From NCBI RefSeq assembly GCF_007846095.1, contig NZ_VOEI01000002.1:434001-498000 (forward strand): a DNA stretch of 64,000 bases. The letters are read 5' to 3'. Each line of letters begins with the position of its first letter. Positions within the stretch are counted from its first letter, which is position 1. Below, one piece after another: positions 52,583-61,282 of the stretch. The DNA is from Mucilaginibacter achroorhodeus (lineage in GTDB: Bacteria > Bacteroidota > Bacteroidia > Sphingobacteriales > Sphingobacteriaceae). The notes under the pieces were generated by a model. It saw only the letters and a program-made list of their open reading frames with translations, searched no databases and was not told where the DNA came from. A program made the translations under genes and the position numbers.

Positions 52583-53836
52583 ATGTTAACCCAAGAAATC
52601 ATTTATCAAAATTTAAGTCAAGGCAAATTTAGCGAGGTTATCAGGTTACTGTATGATCACGGGAATAAGCTGGATGAAGATCCCAGCATTGCACATGCGA
52701 TCAGTATATTCATGGAACATTTTTTCCAATCAGTTAGCGGCGCTGATCAAGAAAAATTAGAAGACTTAAATCATGACCTGGATATCTTATTAATCGCCCA
52801 CTGTCAAAACAAGTATCATCTAAAGGATGATCATTTGCTCAAACTGATACACATGGTGTACAAGCGGGCGCCAAAGGCCATGCTTTACGAAGTGGCAAAA
52901 GATCATCCACAGGACACCATCTGCAAAGAAATTATTGATTCGCATAAAAAATCAGTGGATAAAGCCTCACCTTTTACCGCTCGAACTGAATCAAACGAAA
53001 TAGCTTTAGAGTCTTTGAATGTACCCGGACAAAAATTTGAAACTGAGATCAGATCTGGAGATGGGAAGGTCTGGTTGAAAGTATTTTTAAGATCCGGCGA
53101 TCTACTTGATTCAATAGCCAAACACCTTGACAAATTACCTTCAGTAGGATTGGTCAATACTACGAAGGCGAAGAACGGCAAGTACAATTTAACGGTCTAT
53201 AATCAAAAGCCTTTCGCGATTGAAGAAACCAAGGATGAAGTAAATCTCACATTAGAAAACTATTTTTCGAGAAGTCCGGCTGATCCCATCTTTAAAGAAG
53301 AAACCATTTCTGGGATCAGTAATGTTGCGTATTTTCAAATATTGGATTACATGCTTCAATTGGGTACCGGTTTGGAAGCCTATCGCAGTTTGGCTACCAA
53401 GATGGATGAAGAGCGCTATCGGGATTATTTCGTTAATTACTTAGATGCCATTTCAAATTCTCATACTGCCACGGGTGAAACCTTTCATGGATCTGGCAAA
53501 AGTGACATCTTGATCAGAAACAGCAATAAAGAAGTATTGTTAGTCGCAGAGTGTAAATTATGGGGAGGAAAAACACATCTAACGAAGGCGTTAGATCAGC
53601 TTTTTAAACGATATGTGATTTGGCGCGATGGTAAAGCTGCCCTCCTTATTTTTAATACAACAGCATCTGGTTTTACTAAAATAATGGAAACTGCTGTCGA
53701 AACAGTAAAATCTCACCCTCTATACCTCAAATTTGAAGGACAACGAAAAGAAACTTCGTATTCATATACTTTTCGGCATTTCAAGGATTCAGATAAAACA
53801 ATCAAATTAGAGCTCATTTTATTCAATTTTATTTAA
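52583..53836 (+). CDS. PD-(D/E)XK nuclease-like protein
   Basis: 417 residues. The C-terminal part carries a restriction-endonuclease-like site: GSGKSDILIRN (D308), VAECKLWGG (E323, K325), followed by HLTKALDQLFKRYVIWRDGKAALLIFN. The first ~120 residues are helical (ISQG-type acidic and leucine-rich) with no known domain; the middle (residues ~150-240) is strand-rich and may be a recognition part. It follows the CHAT gene by 137 bases on the same strand and precedes the DUF6602 gene by 160. Probably a DNA-cleaving component; it could work with CHAT or be separate. Confidence 0.72.
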   Translation: MLTQEIIYQNLSQGKFSEVIRLLYDHGNKLDEDPSIAHAISIFMEHFFQSVSGADQEKLEDLNHDLDILLIAHCQNKYHLKDDHLLKLIHMVYKRAPKAMLYEVAKDHPQDTICKEIIDSHKKSVDKASPFTARTESNEIALESLNVPGQKFETEIRSGDGKVWLKVFLRSGDLLDSIAKHLDKLPSVGLVNTTKAKNGKYNLTVYNQKPFAIEETKDEVNLTLENYFSRSPADPIFKEETISGISNVAYFQILDYMLQLGTGLEAYRSLATKMDEERYRDYFVNYLDAISNSHTATGETFHGSGKSDILIRNSNKEVLLVAECKLWGGKTHLTKALDQLFKRYVIWRDGKAALLIFNTTASGFTKIMETAVETVKSHPLYLKFEGQRKETSYSYTFRHFKDSDKTIKLELILFNFI

Positions 53837-53996
53837 TTGGCGCATAGCGCTTACCTGTACCACATTTAACGACGCCCCTCGCATTGACAAATACAACCAC
53901 CTATCTGTTTATGTTCTTTCTAATTCCAAAATTTAACATCTCGATTCCAACACTCATATTATGAAATTGGTAAATTAGATTCCACAACCAAACGCT

Positions 53997-54983
53997 ATGT
54001 CTGACAATCATTCTCCACTTAACGTCCAGATCCCTAATCAGGGATGGAAACAGTTTCTTACCGCAAGGGATGAAATGCTTGCTGCTTATGATAAGGCCCG
54101 CACGTTGAGCGCGAAAAAAGCTGTTCAAACTAGCCATGGCGTGGTAGCGGAAGCGGAGTTTAGACAATGGCTGATTAACTTTTTGCCAAAAAGATATGGC
54201 GTAACTTCTGGTTATATTATTTCTCAGGGGGTGCCGAACGCTCAGCACATGGTTCATTATGATGTGATTATCTACGATCAGTTGGAATCACCAATATTAT
54301 GGGTTGATAATAGTTCGGACGCTTCTTCACAGGGAAGATCGCTGGCGGTGCCGGTGGAATATGTTAGAGGTGTAATTGAGGTAAAATCTGCCTTTAAGAA
54401 AAACTCTGTAGAGAAAGCTGTTGAACAGCTGGCTAAGCTAAAGCCTTTGATGTCCTACATAGATGCAGCTAATTCTCCTGTTAAATTATACCTACCCGGG
54501 AATTTCTTTTGCGCTACGGTTTTCTTTGAACTCCGGAAAGAAGATGAAACGGATTTTGCAGCACTGGATGCCCTGGTTGAAGCATCAATCTTACGGGGTT
54601 TTTACGGAGGGTATATCCTACGCATCGATACCCTCGATAAATACTACAGTGGAAAACTATCTTTGCTAAGGGACGCTGAAGATCGCAAATCCTCGAATAA
54701 ATCATTATTCTTTTGGGCAACCTCCAAAAGCAAGAAAGTAAGCGAAGGTCTGTATTTTAAGACGCAACTCACCCACTCTGAAAGCTATTTTTCGGAGTTT
54801 GCATTTGATATAATCGCGTTGTTAAAAGGCACCTATCATCCGAATGTTTTATCCAGTTTTTATGGTATGGGAACTACGCAGTGGGAAGCAGGACATACGG
54901 CCGACATCAGATATTTCAAACCCGATGATGTCAAAAGATATCAAGAGGAAAATGAAAAATTTTTCAACCCTAAAACTGACTAG
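53997..54983 (+). CDS. DUF6602-family nuclease-like protein
   Basis: 328 residues. The N-terminal pattern is that of DUF6602: a long helix, GVVAEAEFRQWLINFLPKRYGVTSGYIIS, then HYDVIIYDQLESPIL (D89) and RGVIEVKSAFKKNSVEKAVEQLAKLKP (E128, K130), i.e. a PD-(D/E)XK-like site. The C-terminal ~120 residues contain no known domain. DUF6602 proteins are often found in mobile elements and defence islands. Last gene of the island's right arm; after it comes about 385 bases without a gene before attR. Confidence 0.75.
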   Translation: MSDNHSPLNVQIPNQGWKQFLTARDEMLAAYDKARTLSAKKAVQTSHGVVAEAEFRQWLINFLPKRYGVTSGYIISQGVPNAQHMVHYDVIIYDQLESPILWVDNSSDASSQGRSLAVPVEYVRGVIEVKSAFKKNSVEKAVEQLAKLKPLMSYIDAANSPVKLYLPGNFFCATVFFELRKEDETDFAALDALVEASILRGFYGGYILRIDTLDKYYSGKLSLLRDAEDRKSSNKSLFFWATSKSKKVSEGLYFKTQLTHSESYFSEFAFDIIALLKGTYHPNVLSSFYGMGTTQWEAGHTADIRYFKPDDVKRYQEENEKFFNPKTD

Positions 54984-55245
54984 TAATAGTTGCTTATCAA
55001 GTATAAAAATTTGATTAGTTCTTGAAATAAATTCCGACTTTGGGTGGATAAAAAAGGTTTGGATAAATTTCCAAAACCATAGCTTAATTCGAAATCTAAA
55101 TTACTTACATAAGCATTTCTCTAAAAGCTTAAAATGTGTAAAAATTTACTAACTATTTATAAAGCAATGGTCTATAAAAATGTAGTATCCCAAATCTTTT
55201 AAAAAATTGATCAACAAATTAGGAAACAGAAAAATTGAAACATCT

Positions 55246-55275
55246 TTTGAAATACTTGAAAATTAGCTATATTTG
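55246..55275 (+). promoter_or_regulatory. Strong promoter-like sequence near the island right end
   Basis: TTTG at 55246-55249, an 18-base spacer and TATATTTG at 55268-55275 are a close match to the Bacteroidota promoter pattern. No reading frame starts downstream before the terminator at 55402; see the adjacent RNA candidate. Confidence 0.55.
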
Positions 55276-55370
55276 ACTTAACGATTAGAGTAAACTTGCT
55301 AAATGCGTCATTCGTAGAGTAAGGAACTTTTTAAAATGTAAATTACTGATAATCAATATATAAGAGCCAA

Positions 55371-55393
55371 GGTTCTGAACCCTAGCTCTCCGC
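55371..55393 (+). other. attR, displaced tRNA-Ser 3' end
   Basis: GGTTCTGAACCCTAGCTCTCCGC matches 36135-36157 at 20 of 23 bases; the last 14 bases are identical and three changes fall in the T-loop. The changes fit loss of constraint on the copy no longer used as a tRNA. Confidence 0.88.
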
Positions 55394-55401
55394 AAGAAAT
55401 T

Positions 55402-55437
55402 AAAAAGCCTCTAAATCGTATGATTTAGAGGCTTTTT
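55402..55437 (+). terminator. Terminator after attR, probably the original tRNA-Ser terminator
   Basis: A perfect 15-bp stem (AAAAAGCCTCTAAAT / ATTTAGAGGCTTTTT) with a 6-base loop, 8 bases after attR. Its position relative to attR mirrors that of the terminator after tRNA-Ser. Confidence 0.9.
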
Positions 55438-55583
55438 GTTTTAAAATAAAATTGAATTTTTAAATAGATCAGTTTCTTCTGATACATCAGCTACAAGAAA
55501 ACAGAGTAGTTATACAACATCTCGAGCGTAATTTTACTATAGAACGAAAAACCGAAAGGCCTATTTTTAGTCCTGCTTACAGA

Positions 55584-55967
55584 ATGAGTATGGAAAAACA
55601 TCATGGGCAATTAGTAGAATATCGAATCAGACGGTGCGGTTACAGTATCAGTACACTGGCTTCAGAACTTAAGATAAACAGAAGATCGTTATATAATTTT
55701 TTTCAAAGGAGGGAGCTAAACAAAAGTCAGATCATTAAAATAGGCAATCTGATAAGGTGTGATTTCTCAAAAGACCTACCGGAATTATTCAGCACAGAGG
55801 ATTTCAATTTCTCATCAGACTCAGTCAGATCATTTTCAGAGAATGATCATTCCTTTAACGAAAGCCGAGGATTCACCTGGAAAGATAAATACGTGGAATT
55901 ACTGGAAAAGCACCACAACCTGCTAAAGCTTTATTGCAAACAGGCAAATGAGCAAAATGCTAAATAA
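55584..55967 (+). CDS. HTH protein with C-terminal coiled-coil, paralogue of the one at 62964
   Basis: 127 residues; a second in-frame ATG two codons later is equally possible. The N-terminal ~65 residues form a helix-turn-helix: QLVEYRIRRCGYSISTLASELKINRRSLYNFFQRRELNKSQIIKIGNLIRCDFSKDLPELF. After a variable linker comes WKDKYVELLEKHHNLLKLY, a short coiled-coil helix. The protein at 62964 has the same layout and similar sequence throughout. Likely a small DNA-binding regulator. It lies just outside attR, upstream of the two-component genes. Confidence 0.8.
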   Translation: MSMEKHHGQLVEYRIRRCGYSISTLASELKINRRSLYNFFQRRELNKSQIIKIGNLIRCDFSKDLPELFSTEDFNFSSDSVRSFSENDHSFNESRGFTWKDKYVELLEKHHNLLKLYCKQANEQNAK

Positions 55968-55983
55968 AATTTGTTCCCAGAGT

Positions 55984-56631
55984 TTAAATGATAGCATTAA
56001 GCATGGCAAACCGTACAAGTGCAATAGTATTGCGAGTGCCGCTTTTGTCGATCATCGCCTGCCGCTGATTTTCAATAGTTCGTTTGCTGGTAAATAATTT
56101 ATCTGCAATTTCCTGGTTAGTAAAACCCTCACCCAATAACGATATTATTTCAATTTCCCGGTTCGAAAAATCGATGTTCTGAACGTTTTTATGCGTTACA
56201 GGGTCAGGAAGTGCAAGCAATCTATTCAGGAACCGTCTTGAAAGATCTGAACAAATGTATTGCGTAAAGTGATGGGTGTGTTTGATCGCAAATACCAATT
56301 CGTCCGGACTGACGCTTTTTAACAGATACCCCTTAGCACCGGCTTTAAAAGCTTTTAATACGTACTTCTCGTTATCCATAGCACTTAAAATGATCACTTT
56401 TGCTTCAGGATAATTTGTTTTAAGCTTTTCAGCAAGCTCAATCCCACCTATTTGTGGCATATTCATATCTGCCAGAACAATATTTGCTTTAACGCCTCTC
56501 TCCAGTAAATTTAGCACGTCTTCGCCATTTGATGCTTCACCTGTAATTGAAAAGTTTTTTTCTTTTTCCAGCAGGGAACGTATCCCTCCCCTAACAATGT
56601 GGTGGTCTTCGGCCAATATAATATGTATCAT
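55984..56631 (-). CDS. NarL/FixJ-family response regulator
   Basis: 215 residues. The receiver domain has acidic residues at the start (IILAEDHHIVRGG), the phospho-acceptor aspartate in ANIVLADMNMPQIGG (~57), the SAMDNE segment and lysine in LLKSVSP. The C-terminal LuxR-type HTH is SNREIEIISLLGEGFTNQEIADKLFTSKRTIENQRQAMIDKS. It overlaps the histidine kinase by four bases and is surely its partner. Confidence 0.95.
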   Translation of the reverse strand: MIHIILAEDHHIVRGGIRSLLEKEKNFSITGEASNGEDVLNLLERGVKANIVLADMNMPQIGGIELAEKLKTNYPEAKVIILSAMDNEKYVLKAFKAGAKGYLLKSVSPDELVFAIKHTHHFTQYICSDLSRRFLNRLLALPDPVTHKNVQNIDFSNREIEIISLLGEGFTNQEIADKLFTSKRTIENQRQAMIDKSGTRNTIALVRFAMLNAII

Positions 56632-58184
56632 ATGCTATCTGCTTTATCAGTTCTCAAATAACTTAACGTCGCGGTCACTGATGTACCGCTGCCGGCGTTC
56701 GATTCAATTTTTAATGTACCATTATAAAGATTTACACGATTCCGAATGCTTGTAAGCCCTGCACCGGTTGGTACTTGCTGGGGGGCCGTACGGGGGAAAC
56801 CTCTTCCGTTATCAGTAACATTGATCTCGATAAGTTTATTCTTATGTACGTCGATAGCAATTCTTGAGGCGCCTGAATGCTTCATAGCATTGTTTACCAA
56901 TTCCTGTATAATACGAAAGATACATATTTCAATATCAAGTGAAAACCTTCTGGCAAAACCGCTGAGTTTGCCTGTTATGGTCATGTGCTCAGTAGACAGC
57001 CGCGTGCAAAGTTCTTCAAGAGTTGCTCCCAATCCAAAATCTGTGAGAATAGCGGGCGCCAGTTGAAAGGATAAATTCCTGGTTTCATCAATAACGGCGT
57101 CTAATAACGCATTAACCCCGTTCACCTCCGGTAAATTATCTTCAGTCTGTAAAGCCGACAGGCGGATACGAATGCCGTATAGCAACTGGCTTACCCCGTC
57201 GTGCAGGGCATCACTTATCCTTTTTCGCTCGTTTTCTTCGGCTGCCAATGTGGCCAGTGCAATAGCCGTTTGTTGATCATGTTTTAATTGGGCGGATTCT
57301 TGCTCGATGCGTCTTTTTTCCGTAATATCCATCATGATACCGATAAATCGGTCGGGCTGGTTCTCCTCGTGAATGATGTGGCCGCGAATACTTGCAAAAC
57401 ATTCGCTCCCGGCATAGTTTAAAAATCTGCAGACCACATCGATTTCGCTTTGCTGATTTAATGATTTCCGAAAGTGCTGATCAACCCTTGTACGGTCATC
57501 CGGGTGAACCATATTGATAAAGGTTTGATACTTATCGTCAAATTCCTTGTTTTCGATAGCAAATATTTGAAAGTTAGTATCATCCAGATGAAAGGTCATG
57601 GTATTCGGTTCCAGTTCCCATGTGCCAGAGGCAGAAGCTTCGAGCGCGAGTTCGAGCCGCTCTTTAGTTTTAATCAGGTTTTTGTCGGCATTTACGCGTT
57701 CAGTAACATCGATCATGGCTATGTCGCACTGAAGCGGCATGGCGTCCGCGGGAGATATAGCAATACCTTCTACCTGTACGTAAACTTCCGAAGCATTTTC
57801 TGTAAGTAATTTAAGCAGGCAACTTTGCTTAGTCTTGGTCCTGATTAGATCCCGAAAAAAAAAGTGGTAGCGATCAGCGTATTCCGGCGACAAAAATGAG
57901 TGCAGCCGCTTGTTCAGAATCCTGTGTTTGGTTGTCCCCAACATGTTCATGCCGGCATTGTTTACCTCATTTACTATTCCTTCAGGATCTAAAATAAAAT
58001 ATCCTATCGGGGCCAGGTCGTAGATACCTGCAAATTTCAACTGCTGCAGTTCCAACTGTTCGTTAGCTAACCTCAGTTCATCGTTCTGCATTTCCAGCTC
58101 AGCCTGGTGAAGTTGCAGTTGCTGGAGAAGGTAAACATCACCCGATGATTTATCCCCTTTATGGTTGGCTGATTGTTTCGTCAT
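56628..58184 (-). CDS. PAS-domain histidine kinase (HisKA_3, NarX/UhpB type)
   Basis: 518 residues without membrane segments. An N-terminal coiled coil (QLQLHQAELEMQNDELRLANEQLEL) is followed by PAS domains at ~50-170 and ~180-300 (the second with FASIRGHIIHEENQPDRFIGIMMDITEKR). The HisKA_3 phospho-histidine is in RISDALHDGVSQLLYGIRIRL (~330), and the HATPase has IQELVNNAMKHSGASRIAID and DNGRGF. It phosphorylates the response regulator whose start overlaps its end. Its own start lies 26 bases inside the CheB-CheR fusion gene, so the three are one transcript. Confidence 0.94.
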   Translation of the reverse strand: MTKQSANHKGDKSSGDVYLLQQLQLHQAELEMQNDELRLANEQLELQQLKFAGIYDLAPIGYFILDPEGIVNEVNNAGMNMLGTTKHRILNKRLHSFLSPEYADRYHFFFRDLIRTKTKQSCLLKLLTENASEVYVQVEGIAISPADAMPLQCDIAMIDVTERVNADKNLIKTKERLELALEASASGTWELEPNTMTFHLDDTNFQIFAIENKEFDDKYQTFINMVHPDDRTRVDQHFRKSLNQQSEIDVVCRFLNYAGSECFASIRGHIIHEENQPDRFIGIMMDITEKRRIEQESAQLKHDQQTAIALATLAAEENERKRISDALHDGVSQLLYGIRIRLSALQTEDNLPEVNGVNALLDAVIDETRNLSFQLAPAILTDFGLGATLEELCTRLSTEHMTITGKLSGFARRFSLDIEICIFRIIQELVNNAMKHSGASRIAIDVHKNKLIEINVTDNGRGFPRTAPQQVPTGAGLTSIRNRVNLYNGTLKIESNAGSGTSVTATLSYLRTDKADSI

Positions 58185-61119
58185 CGATCGTAAACAACAT
58201 TAATGAAATGTCACTTTTGAGTTCAGCATCAAAAAGACGAGACCTGATAATTATTTCTTTGTCCCTCCCGGGTATCAAAATAGCCGCTTCTTGCGGCATT
58301 CCCGTCGATATGCATTTATTTAAGGTATCGGTAGCTGCATCTGTTTGCCAGCGCTGGCGAAGAAAAGCGGGCAGCGGTTTTCCAAGCACATCCGTCCTAA
58401 GCACTTCAAAAAAATTAAAAAATGCCCGGTTTGCGTATGTGACAGACAATGATCTGTCTAACCTGCACATTGCCTGGGTAAATTGTTCGGCCATCGCATC
58501 TGCATACTCTTTAAGTGTGTTTAGTTGCGACTGCATTAATTTAAAGTCTGTTATCAACGTAAAGGTGATCACAGCCCCTGAAATAAAATTATCAGACGTA
58601 CGGTAAGGCATAATCCTGACACGGTACCATTCCTTGTCATATGTACTCATGTCTATTTCCTTGATCGTAAGCTTCTCAATTACTTCTCTGATATCATCTT
58701 CCTTAAGTGATTGTTCAAAATTATCTACCACATGCATAATAGGCCGCCCTACATCAGTTGAGATGAGGTTAAATAACTTTTTAACCTGTGGCGTATATCG
58801 AAGAATAATTAAGTTGTTGTCAAGGAAGATGGTGCCGATCTCGGTAACGTCGAGCAGGTTTTTCATGTCGTTGTTAAGCCGTGTAAGCTCTTCTGCCTTC
58901 GATTGATATTGCACATTTATCGTCATCAGCTCTTCATTTAACGATTGCATTTCCTCTTTCGTGGTCAACGATTCTTCATTAGTACTCTGCAATTCCTCAT
59001 TTGTGCTCTGCAATTCTTCGTTTGTTGATTTAAGTTCTTCCATTGATGATTCCATTTGCTCAATGGTATTATTTAATCTTTGCCGTGTAAACAGGAGTTC
59101 ACGTTCAAGCTCAGACACCCGGGAAGATTCGTCCGCAGTTGCAGCCTTTATCCGGGCGCCACGCTTTACAGGAGCCATCAATTTTTCAAAAATCAACAAC
59201 ACAGAATCTTGCATTCCTTCTTGTTCAACTCTAACAGCACGCAGGTTTATCAACTGATTAGATTTTTCACCTTTTAGCTTTACATCGCGCACAGCCACAT
59301 TCTTTTCGTCAGCCAAAGTTTGACTTATGCAATAGTCTATCGGGTAGCGTAACTCTTCCCGTATCATTTTATGAATATTCATGGTTGCCTGGCCGCTTGG
59401 AAAGGATAATAATTCATCGGTTTTTCCATTTGTAAATAAAATGGTTCCTTTTCTATCTACCAATATTGCAGCAGGTGCAAGGTGTTCTATCAAAACTTGA
59501 TTAAAAAAATCATTTGCCGACTTTACTGGGTTTAACATAGGAGCTTTTTTATCTATTTTATTTTCTGGCAATGGTACAGGAGCAACATTAAAAGGGAAAT
59601 CGGCCAGTCTGGTTACCTGTACATTACCTTTAATCCGTTCAAATAATTTCCATTTATGGTCTACCGATAAGAACATATCAGTAAAGCCCCCGATCGTTTC
59701 GGCAGGCCCCATTAATAATAAACCACCTGGATTAAGTGCGTAATAGAACAGCGGAATAATCCTTTTTTGAAGTTCAGCGGTAAAATAGATCAGCATATTA
59801 CGGCAGCAAACCAGATCAAGACGTATAAAAGGCGCATCCTTGATGATGTTTTGCTGAGCAAACACGATCATCTCCCGCATGTGCTTGTTCACAATGTATT
59901 CGTTTCCCCTTTTGGTAAAAAACCTCTTCAGCCGCTCTGGTGATACGTAAGCAGCAATATTACTGTGATAAACACCAGCCCGCGCATACTCCAAGGCATC
60001 CTGATCCAGGTCAGTAGCGTAGATCTGTATTTTACGCTGAATATGATTAGGTTCCTGGTCCTGGCATTCCATGATGATCATGGCAATAGAATAAGCTTCT
60101 TCCCCGGTGGAGCATCCTGCGATCCAAACACGTATTGGATCGTCTGCGCTTTTATTTTTCAGCAGGTTATATACTTTTAACTTTAACCTGTCAAAAGCTT
60201 CCTCATCTCTGAAAAACTTGGTAACCCCTATTAATAGTTCGTTAAAAAGTGTTTTTATTTCCTGGGGGTTCTCGTTAAGCAGATCTACGTAACTATCGTA
60301 ATCTTTTAACTGATAATAAGCTATCCGCCTGTCAATTCTTCTGGTAATGGTGCTCATCTTATATTGAGCAAAATCATTACCGGTGTATGACCGTAGCAAC
60401 ATCAAAACTTTTTGCACGGCATTACCCGTTTGCATGGCAAACCGCTCCTGATCTGAATCCAGTGCGAGCGCAGGATGGTTCATGTAACGGATCAGGGTAT
60501 TTGGCATCTCCTCCGGCGCAAGCACAAAATCAACCAGGCCCGTTCCAATGGCAGCCCTGGGCATGCTATCGTATTCTGCAGTCATGGGGTCCTGAACTAA
60601 AGTTACGCCAAGCTTTTCTTTAAGCATACGTATACCGGTTTCGCCATCAGAACCCATGCCTGAGAATATAACCCCCGCCCCTTTCCCCCATTGGTCGTCA
60701 GCAAGGCTTTGCAGAAAAAAATCTATTGGCTGGCGTACACCTTTATTTTTAGATGCGGGCATTAATAATAACCGCCGGTTATGAATACCCATATCTTTGT
60801 TACGGGGTATGAGGTACACTTTATTGGGTTCGATAACCACACCGTCAACGGCTTCAGATACCGGCATGCCAGTAAAACGCTGAAACACTTCATCAAGATG
60901 ACTGCGGTAATTTGGATCAAGATGCATGATAACCACAAAAGACATCCCGCTATCTGTCGGCATTTTAGAAAAAAATTTTTCAAAAGACAGAAAAGAACCT
61001 GCCGATCCGCCAAGCCCTATTACAGGAAAAGATTCAGACGATGTATTCCTCGGGTCGGCTTCAACCGTTACTTCTTCTGCTTGTTCTGCAAATTCGTTCT
61101 TCTTGGGTGTCTCAGGCAT
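58159..61119 (-). CDS. CheB-CheR-PAS fusion protein
   Basis: 986 residues. CheB methylesterase part (~30-215): IGLGGSAGSF with the catalytic serine, IMHLDPNYRSHLDEV (histidine) and FSGMGSDGETGIRML (aspartate). CheR methyltransferase part (~230-500): FNELLIGVTKFFRDEEAF, VWIAGCSTGEEAYSIAMII (SAM loop) and LVCCRNMLIYF. Then a long coiled coil with repeated ELQSTNEELQSTNEE (~690-760) and two PAS domains to the end. This is the CheB/CheR-PAS architecture of multidomain sensor proteins. It has no receptor or flagellar neighbours, so it probably feeds the co-transcribed kinase and regulator rather than chemotaxis. Confidence 0.93.
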   Translation of the reverse strand: MPETPKKNEFAEQAEEVTVEADPRNTSSESFPVIGLGGSAGSFLSFEKFFSKMPTDSGMSFVVIMHLDPNYRSHLDEVFQRFTGMPVSEAVDGVVIEPNKVYLIPRNKDMGIHNRRLLLMPASKNKGVRQPIDFFLQSLADDQWGKGAGVIFSGMGSDGETGIRMLKEKLGVTLVQDPMTAEYDSMPRAAIGTGLVDFVLAPEEMPNTLIRYMNHPALALDSDQERFAMQTGNAVQKVLMLLRSYTGNDFAQYKMSTITRRIDRRIAYYQLKDYDSYVDLLNENPQEIKTLFNELLIGVTKFFRDEEAFDRLKLKVYNLLKNKSADDPIRVWIAGCSTGEEAYSIAMIIMECQDQEPNHIQRKIQIYATDLDQDALEYARAGVYHSNIAAYVSPERLKRFFTKRGNEYIVNKHMREMIVFAQQNIIKDAPFIRLDLVCCRNMLIYFTAELQKRIIPLFYYALNPGGLLLMGPAETIGGFTDMFLSVDHKWKLFERIKGNVQVTRLADFPFNVAPVPLPENKIDKKAPMLNPVKSANDFFNQVLIEHLAPAAILVDRKGTILFTNGKTDELLSFPSGQATMNIHKMIREELRYPIDYCISQTLADEKNVAVRDVKLKGEKSNQLINLRAVRVEQEGMQDSVLLIFEKLMAPVKRGARIKAATADESSRVSELERELLFTRQRLNNTIEQMESSMEELKSTNEELQSTNEELQSTNEESLTTKEEMQSLNEELMTINVQYQSKAEELTRLNNDMKNLLDVTEIGTIFLDNNLIILRYTPQVKKLFNLISTDVGRPIMHVVDNFEQSLKEDDIREVIEKLTIKEIDMSTYDKEWYRVRIMPYRTSDNFISGAVITFTLITDFKLMQSQLNTLKEYADAMAEQFTQAMCRLDRSLSVTYANRAFFNFFEVLRTDVLGKPLPAFLRQRWQTDAATDTLNKCISTGMPQEAAILIPGRDKEIIIRSRLFDAELKSDISLMLFTIDDETISQP

Positions 61120-61246
61120 CGGTTGCGCTTAATAGGTAGGTGATAAAAGTAACCATAAAATTAGACTTGTAATACGGTTAAAAAAAGTGAAGTATTTAAC
61201 CGTGTAATTTGGTGTTATTTACCCGCATAGTAAAAATACATGATGG

Positions 61247-61254
61247 TATTTTTG
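61247..61254 (+). promoter_or_regulatory. Possible -7 box (TATTTTTG) before the DUF892-like gene
   Basis: The box fits TAnnTTTG and lies 28 bases before the ATG in the divergent gap with the CheB-CheR gene. No -33 element was found at the right spacing. Confidence 0.3.
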
Positions 61255-61282
61255 TTATACATCAATAGTGCAAAACTGACCT

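Larger units (their letters stand above)
55280..55437 (+). ncRNA. Candidate small RNA across attR
   Basis: The interval between a good promoter (55246-55275) and a perfect terminator (55402-55437) is about 155 bases and has no coding potential (only a 4-codon frame). It includes the tRNA-Ser 3' fragment. It would give a discrete non-coding transcript spanning the island end. The existence of the RNA is inference from the two signals. Confidence 0.35.
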
